64,000 nt of DNA from Rhizobium album. GTDB lineage: Bacteria; Pseudomonadota; Alphaproteobacteria; Rhizobiales; Rhizobiaceae. The DNA lies in the NCBI RefSeq assembly GCF_003122325.1, contig NZ_QFBC01000001.1, positions 780,026-844,025 of the forward strand, in the 5' to 3' direction. The stretch's first letter is position 1; every line of letters begins with the position of its first letter. Both the position numbers and the translations under genes were made by a program. The notes under the pieces were generated by a model. It searched no databases, was not told where the DNA came from, and saw nothing but the letters and a program-made list of their open reading frames with translations. This document shows, one piece after another, positions 56,728 through 64,000 of the stretch.

Positions 56728-57837
56728 ATGCAGGGCGGGGCGGACGACCGGCGGTTCATGGCGGCAGCCATCCGCCTGTCGCGCTGGAACACCGGCAACA
56801 CTTCCACCAATCCCTCCGTCGGCTGCCTCGTCGTCAAGGACCGCGTCATCGTCGGCCGCGGCGTCACCGCCGTCGGCGGCCGGCCGCATGCCGAGCCGCA
56901 GGCGCTGGCAGAGGCCGGGGAACAGGCGAGGGGAGCGACGGCCTATGTCACCCTCGAACCCTGTTCGCACCACGGCAAGACGCCGCCCTGCGCCGAGGCG
57001 CTGATCGCTTATGGCGTCGCCCGTGTCGTCATCGCCGTGACCGATCCGGATACCCGCGTCTCCGGCCGTGGTGTCGAGATGTTGCGGGCGGCGGGCATCG
57101 TCGTCGATACCGGCGTTATGGAGGCCGAAAGCCGGCAGGCGCTTGCCGCTTATCTGACACGTCAGACGAAGAAGCGGCCCTATGTGATTCTCAAGCTTGC
57201 GGTTTCCGCCGACGGCAGGATCGGCCACCTCGGTTCGGGGCAGGTGGCGATCACCGGCCCGACCTCGCGGGCGCAGGTTCACGCCTTGCGGGCGGAGATG
57301 GATGCCATCCTCGTCGGCGCCGGTACGGCCATCGCCGACGATCCGGAACTGACCTGCCGGCTGCCCGGCCTGGAACAGTATTCGCCGAACCGCATCGTCT
57401 TCGATCGCCGGCTGGAGTTGCCGGTTGCGAGCAAGCTTGTCCGCACCGCCCGTCAGGTGCCGGTGATCGCCGTCGCCGGCGAGCCTCCGTCGCTTGACGA
57501 CGATCCCGACGAGGCTTTTCAGGCGCGGCGCGATGCGCTGGTCGCGGCGGGCGTCGAGGTGCTGCAATGCGATCCCGACCGCATCGACGAACTGCTCCCG
57601 GCGCTTGCCACGCGCGGCATTTCCTCGCTGATGGTCGAAGGTGGCGCGCGGGTTGCCCGCGCTTTCCTCGATGCCGGCCTGGTCGATCGCATCCTGCTCT
57701 ACCAGGGGCCGGGCGAAATCGGCGCGGGCGGTATTGAATCGCCGCTGTCGGCCACCGATATGCCATCGGATTTTCTCCACACTCGCACCTTCCTTTATGG
57801 CGGCGACCGCTGCGACGAATACGAAAGAGAATTTTGA
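56728..57837 (+). CDS. ribD: Riboflavin-specific deaminase/reductase RibD
   Basis: 369 aa bifunctional enzyme. The N-terminal deaminase has HAE (His54) and PCSHHGKTPPC (Cys79, Cys88) binding zinc; the C-terminal half is the reductase (LKLAVSADGRIG). Two consecutive steps of riboflavin synthesis. HAEPQAL stands where many have HAEVHAL. Stop and ribE start share a base. Confidence 0.96.
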   Translation: MQGGADDRRFMAAAIRLSRWNTGNTSTNPSVGCLVVKDRVIVGRGVTAVGGRPHAEPQALAEAGEQARGATAYVTLEPCSHHGKTPPCAEALIAYGVARVVIAVTDPDTRVSGRGVEMLRAAGIVVDTGVMEAESRQALAAYLTRQTKKRPYVILKLAVSADGRIGHLGSGQVAITGPTSRAQVHALRAEMDAILVGAGTAIADDPELTCRLPGLEQYSPNRIVFDRRLELPVASKLVRTARQVPVIAVAGEPPSLDDDPDEAFQARRDALVAAGVEVLQCDPDRIDELLPALATRGISSLMVEGGARVARAFLDAGLVDRILLYQGPGEIGAGGIESPLSATDMPSDFLHTRTFLYGGDRCDEYEREF

Positions 57838-58454
57838 TGTTTACCGGAATTGTCACCGATATCGGCACGATCGACAGCGTTTCGCAGCTGAAGGAAGGTA
57901 TCAAGCTGCGCGTGGCGACCCATTACGATCCTGCTACCATCGACATGGGCGCCTCGATTTCCCATTCCGGCATCTGCCTCACCGTCACCGGCCTGCCGGC
58001 GGATGGCGAGAACGGCCGCTGGTTCGAAGTAGAGGCCTGGGAAGAGGCGCTGCGACTGACCACGGTCGGCAGCTGGAAAGCGGGCAGCCACATCAATCTC
58101 GAGCGCTCGCTGAAAATCGGCGACGAACTCGGCGGCCACATCGTCTCCGGCCATATCGACGGAAAGGCGGAAATTCTCTCGGTTACCTCTGAGGGGGATG
58201 CGACACGCTTCCGCCTCCGCGCGCCGGAGCATCTGGCGCGGTTCGTGGCGCCCAAGGGGTCGGTCGCACTCGACGGTACCTCGCTGACGGTCAATGCGGT
58301 CGGGGGCACGGATTTCGACGTGCTGCTGATCCGCCATACGCTCGAAGTCACCACCTGGGGCGAGCGCAAGGCCGGCGATTTCGTCAATTTCGAAGTCGAC
58401 ACCATGGCCCGCTATGCGGCACGGCTGGCGGAATTCCCGGTCAATCGCGGCTGA
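57837..58454 (+). CDS. ribE: Riboflavin synthase alpha chain
   Basis: 205 aa with two lumazine-binding repeats; MFTGIVTDIGTIDSV opens the first and GHIVSGHIDGKAEIL the second. Dismutates two 6,7-dimethyl-8-ribityllumazine into riboflavin. ATG at 57837 overlaps ribD's TGA. No FMN riboswitch is visible upstream of the cluster. Confidence 0.95.
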   Translation: MFTGIVTDIGTIDSVSQLKEGIKLRVATHYDPATIDMGASISHSGICLTVTGLPADGENGRWFEVEAWEEALRLTTVGSWKAGSHINLERSLKIGDELGGHIVSGHIDGKAEILSVTSEGDATRFRLRAPEHLARFVAPKGSVALDGTSLTVNAVGGTDFDVLLIRHTLEVTTWGERKAGDFVNFEVDTMARYAARLAEFPVNRG

Positions 58455-58473
58455 GTTGGCGGCGTTGCCAGCT

Positions 58474-59004
58474 TCAACCGGCTGATCGGCTGCGTTCCAT
58501 CAGAATGGTTTCGCCGTGGTAGTCGGTGCGGGCCGTCTCGCGAAAACCCATCTTGCCGGCGACCCGGATCGAGGCCGCATTCTCCGGGCTGATGATGCAG
58601 GTCATGCACTTTTCCGGGAAATTCTCCTCGGCCCACGCCAGCAGGGTCTGCAGTAGCTCCGTTGCATATCCCTTGCCGTGCCAGTCCGGCATCAGCGCCC
58701 AGCCGGTTTCCAGGGTTCCCTCGATGGAGGGCGTCATGTCGCGGTGCAGGTCATGGAAACCGGCCTCGCCGATAAAGCGGCCGGTCGCCTTTTCCTCGAC
58801 GGCGAAGAAGCCGAAACCCATGTGGTGCCACATGCCGGCGATGCGCATCAGCCGCCCCCAGACCTGCTCGCGGCTCATCGGCGAGCCGGTGATGTAACGA
58901 ACGACGTCGGCATCGCTCCAAAGTGCCCTGTAGGCCTCGAAATCGTCGAGGCGATGGCCGCGCAGCAGCAGGCGTTCGGTTTCCAGCGTTGGAATTGTCG
59001 TCAT
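58474..59004 (-). CDS. GNAT-family N-acetyltransferase
   Basis: 176 aa, RimJ/RimL-like. LETERLLLRGHRLDDFEAYRAL opening, acetyl-CoA loop GWALMPDWHGKGYATELLQT, and ENAASIRVAGKMGFRETA. ATG 59002-59004 has AGGAAA before it. It sits on the opposite strand between ribE and ribH, splitting the rib genes. Substrate unknown. Confidence 0.9.
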   Translation of the reverse strand: MTTIPTLETERLLLRGHRLDDFEAYRALWSDADVVRYITGSPMSREQVWGRLMRIAGMWHHMGFGFFAVEEKATGRFIGEAGFHDLHRDMTPSIEGTLETGWALMPDWHGKGYATELLQTLLAWAEENFPEKCMTCIISPENAASIRVAGKMGFRETARTDYHGETILMERSRSAG

Positions 59005-59194
59005 GGTTTTCCTGTTCATCCGCGGCTGATTCCTCTGCTTCTTTGCAGAGGGTAGCATGGCCTTGTGGACCGTGCCTGCCGTTGTGACATTCGAAATCGG
59101 CGACCTGCGCCGAAAATGCTTGCAAAGCGCTATGCGCCGTGGTTTGACCCGCCCATGTCGGGCGCGTGGCGCCCCCCGCACAATCAGGTGACGC

Positions 59195-59653
59195 ATGTCC
59201 AGCTCAAACCCCCATCTTCTGATCGTCGAAGCCCGTTTTTATGGCGACATGGCCGACGCCCTGCTCGAAGGCGCGAAATTCGCGCTGGACGAAGCCGGTG
59301 CGACCTATGACATCGTCACGGTTCCCGGCGCCCTCGAAATTCCGCCGGCAATCGCCATGGCGCTCGACGCCGCCGACGACGGCGGCACGATTTACGACGG
59401 TTTCATCGCGCTTGGCATGATCATCCGCGGCGAGACCTATCATTTCGACATCGTCGCCAACGAGTCGGCCCGCGCCCTGATGGATCTCGCCGTCAGCGAG
59501 TCCCTGGCGATCGGCAACGGCATTCAGACCGTCGAGAATGCCGACCAGGCCTGGGCGCGCGTGCGCCGTTCGGAAAAGGACAATGGCGGGTTTGCCGCAC
59601 GCGCGGCGCTGACCATGGTCGCGCTGCGGCAGAAGTTTGGTGGCGAGCAATGA
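59195..59653 (+). CDS. ribH: 6,7-Dimethyl-8-ribityllumazine synthase
   Basis: 152 aa. [15 protein letters not shown] and [12 protein letters not shown] (catalytic His) match the family. It condenses a ribityl-amino-uracil with dihydroxybutanone phosphate. The ribosome site AGGTG precedes the ATG. Overlaps nusB by 4 bp. Confidence 0.96.
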   Translation: MSSSNPHLLIVEARFYGDMADALLEGAKFALDEAGATYDIVTVPGALEIPPAIAMALDAADDGGTIYDGFIALGMIIRGETYHFDIVANESARALMDLAVSESLAIGNGIQTVENADQAWARVRRSEKDNGGFAARAALTMVALRQKFGGEQ

Positions 59654-60138
59654 GCAAGCAGGAGCCCGGACAGCCGGTAAAGCCCGCCAACCAGCGCGGC
59701 GCAGCCCGTCTTGCTGCGGTGCAGGCGCTTTACCAGATGGATATCGGCGGCGCCGGCGTCCTCGAAGTGGTGGCGGAATACGAAGCCCATCGCCTCGGCC
59801 AGGAAGTGGACGGCGAAACCTATCTGAAGGCCGATGCCGGCTGGTTCCGCTCGATCGTTGCCGGCGTCGTGCGCGACCAGACGAAGCTCGATCCGCTGAT
59901 CGGCTCGGCGCTGCAGGACGACTGGGCGTTGTCGCGGATGGACAGCACCGTGCGCGCCATCCTGCGTGCCGGCGTCTTCGAGATCATCGAACGCAAGGAC
60001 GTTCCGGTCGCAGTGATCGTCACCGAATATATGGAAATCGCCCAGGCGTTTTTCTCCGAAGACGAGCCCAAGCTCGTCAACGCCGTTCTCGACCGTATCG
60101 CCAAGCAGATACGCGGCGACCAGAAGAAGAAGGACTGA
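59650..60138 (+). CDS. nusB: Transcription antitermination factor NusB
   Basis: 162 aa helical protein used with NusE in rRNA antitermination. [20 protein letters not shown] opens it and [21 protein letters not shown] is typical. Coupled to ribH, as is common in alphaproteobacteria. thiL, often next, is replaced by an MFS gene. Confidence 0.96.
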   Translation: MSKQEPGQPVKPANQRGAARLAAVQALYQMDIGGAGVLEVVAEYEAHRLGQEVDGETYLKADAGWFRSIVAGVVRDQTKLDPLIGSALQDDWALSRMDSTVRAILRAGVFEIIERKDVPVAVIVTEYMEIAQAFFSEDEPKLVNAVLDRIAKQIRGDQKKKD

Positions 60139-60241
60139 GGGCAACCCACGCCCTCGTTTCCCATCTCAAGCCGAGGCGTGTGGACGGCGAAGGATCGCCG
60201 CCCCCGTCCACCATGACGTGACGCGGGAAGGAAACGCCGCC

Positions 60242-61474
60242 ATGACGATCGAGACTGAGGTCGCCGCAGATCCGAAGCGGCAGCTATCTTCCGCCAAACG
60301 CAACGTTTTCATTCTCACCGCCGCCCAGGCGGTGCTGGGCGGCGCACCGCCGGTCAGCTTTGCCGTCGGCGGCCTGGTGGGATACCAGCTGCTCGGCGAG
60401 GACAAGTCTCTCGCCACCGCCCCCTTGACCGGCTTCAACATCGGCGTTGCCGCCGGTGCCGTGCTCATTGCGCTTCTGTCGCAGCGTCTTGGCCGGAAGA
60501 CGAGCTTCATGATGGGCTCGATGGTCGGCGCGCTTGGTGCCGCCATGGCGGCCATTTCCCTGTTCCGCTCGGATTTCTGGATGTTTGCCGTTAGCCTGGC
60601 GCTGATCGGCATCTCGGCCGGTTTTGCCCAAAAGATCCGGTTTGCCGCCGCCGATGCCTCACCGGGGTTCTACAAGCCGCGGGCGATCTCGTGGATCCTC
60701 GCCGGCGGCATCGTCTCCGCGGTGCTCGGGCCGCAGCTGGCGATCTGGGCCAAGGACATCTTCAGCCCGGTAATGTTTGCCGGCTCGTTCATGGCATTGA
60801 TCCCGCTCTGCCTCGTTGCGCTCTGCATCTTCGCCTTCCTGAAGCTGCCCGACCAGAAAACTTCCGCTGCGGCCGCAACGGTGCCGACACGGCCGCTGTC
60901 CGAAATCGTCATGACGCAGCGATTCGCGACCGGCATGGTCTGCGGCATCTCCACCTATGCGCTGATGACCTTCATGATGACCGGCGCGCCGCTGGCCATG
61001 GTCATCGGCTGCGGCTTTTCTTCCGATCTCGCCACGCTCGGCATCCAGTGGCACGTGCTGGCCATGTACGCGCCGAGCTTCTTCACCGGCATGCTCATCT
61101 CGCGCTTCGGCAGCGAAAAGGTCGTCGCCGCCGGCCTGGTGATTCTCATGGGTTGCGCCCTCGTCGCCCATGCCGGCATCGAACTCTGGAATTTCTGGGG
61201 CGCGCTGATCCTGCTCGGCATCGGCTGGAATTTCGGCTTCATCGGCTCGACGGCCATCGTCGCATCGAGCTACCGCCCAGAAGAGGCCGACAAGGTGCAG
61301 GGCTTTCACGACATCATCCTGTTCGGCACAGTGGCGCTGTCATCCTTCGCATCCGGCAAGGTTTTCTCGGCTTTCGGATGGTCGGTGATGAACCTCGTCA
61401 TCTGGCCGGTGACGATTTTCTGCCTGCTGCTGGTGGCACTGCTTCTGCGGTCGCGTTCCCGCGCAAGTCGCTGA
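60242..61474 (+). CDS. MFS transporter
   Basis: 410 aa with 12 helices. LSQRLGRKTSFMMGS matches the loop 2-3 motif. The start at 60242 with AAGGAA upstream is chosen over a GTG at 60218. Substrate unknown; between nusB and hppA on the same strand. Confidence 0.87.
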   Translation: MTIETEVAADPKRQLSSAKRNVFILTAAQAVLGGAPPVSFAVGGLVGYQLLGEDKSLATAPLTGFNIGVAAGAVLIALLSQRLGRKTSFMMGSMVGALGAAMAAISLFRSDFWMFAVSLALIGISAGFAQKIRFAAADASPGFYKPRAISWILAGGIVSAVLGPQLAIWAKDIFSPVMFAGSFMALIPLCLVALCIFAFLKLPDQKTSAAAATVPTRPLSEIVMTQRFATGMVCGISTYALMTFMMTGAPLAMVIGCGFSSDLATLGIQWHVLAMYAPSFFTGMLISRFGSEKVVAAGLVILMGCALVAHAGIELWNFWGALILLGIGWNFGFIGSTAIVASSYRPEEADKVQGFHDIILFGTVALSSFASGKVFSAFGWSVMNLVIWPVTIFCLLLVALLLRSRSRASR

Positions 61475-61553
61475 TTTCCTGCCGCGACATGTCATAGTTT
61501 AATGCCGTGTCGCCGACCTTCCTTTCCTTATGCACAGCGCAAGAAGCCAGGGC

Positions 61554-61682
61554 TTGACGCCACGGCATCCTGCACGCAATCTCGCCTCCACGTGGGGACC
61601 GGCCATGAAGAGGAGCGTGGGGTCTGCCTGCGAGGCTGCCGGGAGGGAGTGAGCCCGGCGTAATGGGAGAGGACAAAGCGAA
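61554..61682 (+). promoter_or_regulatory. Possible promoter and structured leader of hppA
   Basis: TTGACG at 61554 with a 17-bp spacer to CAATCT is a fair promoter. The ~95-base leader after it has CCACG/CGTGG (61588-61620) and GCCGGG/CCCGGC (61638-61659) pairings before a GGGAGAGGAC ribosome site. Confidence 0.35.
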
Positions 61683-63818
61683 ATGACCATTTTATTTGGC
61701 GTTATCGCATGCGGTTTGCTTTCGGTGGTTTATGCCATCTGGGCAACCCAGTCGGTGCTTGCCGCCGACCAGGGCAACAGCCGCATGCAAGAGATTGCCG
61801 GCTACATACGCGAAGGGGCTCAGGCCTATCTTACACGCCAGTATAAGACGATTGCGATTGTTGGTATCGTTGTATTCATAGCGACGTGGCTGCTGCTTTC
61901 GGGCGCTGCCGCGATTGGTTTCCTGATCGGCGCCGTTCTTTCCGGCGCCGCAGGCTTTATCGGCATGCACGTGTCCGTGCGCGCCAACGTGCGCACCGCC
62001 CAGGCCGCCTCGCACAGCCTTTCCGCAGGCCTCGACATCGCCTTCAAGTCCGGCGCCATCACCGGCCTTCTGGTCGCCGGCCTCGCCCTTCTCGGCGTCT
62101 CGATCTACTTTTACATCCTGACCGGCCTTCTCGGCCATGCCAGCGGCTCGCGCGAAGTCATCGACGCCCTGGTCGCTCTCGGCTTCGGCGCCTCGCTGAT
62201 CTCGATCTTCGCCCGTCTCGGCGGCGGCATCTTCACCAAGGGTGCTGACGTCGGCGGCGACCTCGTCGGCAAGGTCGAGGCCGGCATTCCCGAAGACGAT
62301 CCGCGCAACCCGGCCACCATCGCCGACAACGTCGGCGACAACGTCGGCGATTGCGCCGGCATGGCCGCCGATCTGTTCGAAACCTATGCGGTTTCGGTCG
62401 TCGCCACCATGGTGCTCGCCGCCATCTTCTTCGCCGGCGCGCCGGTGCTCGATTCGGCGATGATCTATCCGCTCGTCATCTGCGGCGCCTGCATCATCAC
62501 CTCGATCGTCGGCACCTTCTTCGTCAAGCTCGGCGCCAACGGCTCGATCATGGGCGCGCTCTACAAGGGCCTGATCGTCACCGGCGTGCTGTCGATCGCC
62601 GGCCTTGCGGTGGCGACACAGCTCAGCATCGGCTGGGGTTCGATCGGCACCGTCGCCGGCAAAGATATCACCGGCACCAACCTGTTCTTCTGCGGCCTTG
62701 TCGGCCTCGTGGTGACGGCGTTGATCGTGGTGATCACCGAATATTACACCGGCACCAACAAGCGTCCGGTGAATTCTATTGCCCAGGCATCGGTGACCGG
62801 CCACGGCACCAACGTCATCCAGGGCCTTGCCGTGTCGCTGGAATCGACGGCGCTGCCGGCGATCGTCATCGTCGGCGGCATCATCGCCACCTACCAGCTC
62901 GGCGGCCTGTTCGGCACCGGCATCGCCGTCACCGCCATGCTCGGCATCGCCGGCATGATCGTGGCGCTCGATGCCTTCGGCCCGGTCACCGACAATGCCG
63001 GCGGCATCGCCGAAATGTCGCACCTGCCGCCGGAAGTGCGCAAGTCAACCGACGCGCTCGACGCCGTCGGCAACACCACCAAGGCCGTCACCAAGGGTTA
63101 CGCGATCGGCTCCGCCGGCCTCGGCGCCCTCGTGCTCTTCGCGGCCTATGCCAACGACCTGCAGTATTTCGCATCGAACGGCGACAAGTATCCGTACTTC
63201 GCCGATGTCGGTACGATCTCCTTTGACCTCTCGAACCCGTATGTCGTCGCCGGCCTGCTGTTCGGCGGCCTGGTGCCCTACCTCTTCGGTGGCATCGCCA
63301 TGACGGCCGTCGGCCGCGCGGCGAGCTCCATCGTCGAGGAAGTCCGCCGGCAGTTCCGCGAAAAGCCCGGCATCATGCAGGGCACCGAGCGGCCGGATTA
63401 CGGCAAGGCCGTCGACCTGCTCACCAAGGCGGCGATCAAGGAAATGATCATTCCGTCGCTTCTGCCGGTCCTGGCGCCGATCATCGTCTACTTCGGCGTG
63501 CTGATCATCTCCGGTTCCAAGGCCTCTGCCTTCGCGGCGCTGGGCGCCTCGCTGCTCGGCGTCATCATCAACGGCCTGTTCGTGGCAATCTCCATGACGT
63601 CGGGCGGTGGTGCATGGGACAACGCCAAGAAGAGCTTCGAGGACGGCTTCGTCGACAAGGACGGCGTTCGTCACCTCAAGGGTTCCGAGGCGCACAAGGC
63701 TTCGGTGACCGGCGATACCGTTGGCGATCCCTACAAGGATACGGCTGGCCCCGCCGTCAACCCGGCGATCAAGATCACCAACATCGTGGCGCTGCTGCTG
63801 CTCGCCGTCCTGGCCTGA
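61683..63818 (+). CDS. hppA: Proton-translocating membrane pyrophosphatase, K+-independent
   Basis: 711 aa with about 16 helices. The pyrophosphate site [13 protein letters not shown] and [19 protein letters not shown] are complete. Lys467 in [10 protein letters not shown] replaces the Ala of K+-dependent enzymes, marking a K+-independent H+ pump. It uses PPi to build a proton gradient. Ends with two terminator hairpins. Confidence 0.97.
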   Translation: MTILFGVIACGLLSVVYAIWATQSVLAADQGNSRMQEIAGYIREGAQAYLTRQYKTIAIVGIVVFIATWLLLSGAAAIGFLIGAVLSGAAGFIGMHVSVRANVRTAQAASHSLSAGLDIAFKSGAITGLLVAGLALLGVSIYFYILTGLLGHASGSREVIDALVALGFGASLISIFARLGGGIFTKGADVGGDLVGKVEAGIPEDDPRNPATIADNVGDNVGDCAGMAADLFETYAVSVVATMVLAAIFFAGAPVLDSAMIYPLVICGACIITSIVGTFFVKLGANGSIMGALYKGLIVTGVLSIAGLAVATQLSIGWGSIGTVAGKDITGTNLFFCGLVGLVVTALIVVITEYYTGTNKRPVNSIAQASVTGHGTNVIQGLAVSLESTALPAIVIVGGIIATYQLGGLFGTGIAVTAMLGIAGMIVALDAFGPVTDNAGGIAEMSHLPPEVRKSTDALDAVGNTTKAVTKGYAIGSAGLGALVLFAAYANDLQYFASNGDKYPYFADVGTISFDLSNPYVVAGLLFGGLVPYLFGGIAMTAVGRAASSIVEEVRRQFREKPGIMQGTERPDYGKAVDLLTKAAIKEMIIPSLLPVLAPIIVYFGVLIISGSKASAFAALGASLLGVIINGLFVAISMTSGGGAWDNAKKSFEDGFVDKDGVRHLKGSEAHKASVTGDTVGDPYKDTAGPAVNPAIKITNIVALLLLAVLA

Positions 63819-63844
63819 TCGACAGCGTTTGTTGACAAAGAAAA

Positions 63845-63873
63845 ACCCCGCGGGATTGTCCATCCCGCGGGGT
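63845..63873 (+). terminator. First hairpin after hppA
   Basis: Perfect 12-bp stem ACCCCGCGGGAT-tgtcc-ATCCCGCGGGGT, no T-run. Confidence 0.6.
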
Positions 63874-63882
63874 CAGACTACT

Positions 63883-63921
63883 GACAAACCCGTCGATTTT
63901 TATCGGCGGGTTTGTCGTTTT
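63883..63921 (+). terminator. Second hairpin after hppA, with T-run
   Basis: GACAAACCCGTCGA pairs with TCGGCGGGTTTGTC (one G/T), followed by GTTTTT; the likely true hppA terminator. Confidence 0.8.
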
Positions 63922-63947
63922 TGGGGATGCTCGCAGGAGAGGTGTTT

Positions 63948-64000
63948 ATGCCTGTAGTATTGCGTTATGATAGGCAGGCCAAGGAGTTCATCCCCAAGCT
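63948..64000 (+). CDS. Start of an unidentified gene, cut by window end
   Basis: An ATG preceded by AGGAGAGG opens a frame of 17 codons, MPVVLRYDRQAKEFIPK, to the window edge. The strong ribosome site supports it. Too short to identify. Confidence 0.45.
   Translation, partial: MPVVLRYDRQAKEFIPK

Noticed and set aside
59005..59194. Possible FMN riboswitch before ribH
   Set aside because: None of the conserved RFN-element blocks were found here or upstream of ribD.

Overview
The window is a 64 kb stretch of high-GC chromosome from an alphaproteobacterium of the Rhizobiaceae (Rhizobium / Agrobacterium / Ciceribacter type). This rests on family-level markers: a RopB-type outer membrane protein, LdtR/LdtP, HdaA, a long UvrC, hppA, and small proteins known mainly from Rhizobiales. 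Nearly all of it is housekeeping genome. I see no insertion sequence, prophage, integrase, rRNA, tRNA or CRISPR array. All functional calls come from reading motifs and family resemblance by eye; no database was searched.

Layout. 1-8 kb: lptF (cut by the window edge) and a PAP2 phosphatase, then pepA-holC, a galactose 1-dehydrogenase, a lipoprotein polysaccharide deacetylase and an ABC-F ATPase. 8-20 kb: a small membrane protein coupled to a soluble-domain-free chemotaxis receptor, a degenerate GGDEF protein, DinB, a glutathione S-transferase and ndk. Next come a lipoprotein/CGNR regulator pair facing an orphan LivH permease, and the convergent run SDR-uvrC-pgsA-moaD-moaE. 20-30 kb: ropB, GST, an RNase T2 coupled to a small secreted protein, rlmJ, a molybdopterin oxidoreductase overlapping nudK, an omptin protease and purM-purN. 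29-35 kb: AI-2E transporter-hdaA, then ppk-ppx behind a clear Pho box. 35-48 kb: phytase-like esterase, membrane adenylate cyclase, rnd, multicopper oxidase, MFS, aspS, a secreted conserved protein and parC. 48-54 kb: an AbrB/Doc toxin-antitoxin module, an EamA transporter, bpt, a candidate small RNA, an RDD protein, hemB, a DUF6163-like protein, ldtR and ldtP. 55-64 kb: glyA-nrdR-ribD-ribE, a GNAT on the other strand, ribH-nusB, MFS and hppA, followed by the first codons of a further gene.

How the genes work together. Several sets are tight transcription units with 1-4 bp overlaps: purM-purN, ribD-ribE, ribH-nusB, SDR-uvrC, the CGNR/lipoprotein pair, the oxidoreductase/nudK pair, the small secreted protein/RNase T2 pair, and the small membrane protein/chemoreceptor pair. 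Phosphate and pyrophosphate metabolism is represented by Pho-box ppk-ppx and by the proton-pumping pyrophosphatase. Envelope upkeep is represented by lptF, PAP2, the deacetylase, LdtR/LdtP, ropB and the omptin.

The most interesting less-explained signals are: a perfect 13-bp inverted repeat between the CGNR gene and orphan livH; a three-hairpin element with an orphan plus-strand terminator at 50.3-50.4 kb; the coupled RNase T2/small secreted protein pair; the oxidoreductase-nudK fusion-like operon; a GGDEF protein that has lost several catalytic residues; and an AbrB/Doc module with its own palindromic operator. No clearly new multi-gene defence or mobile system is visible.
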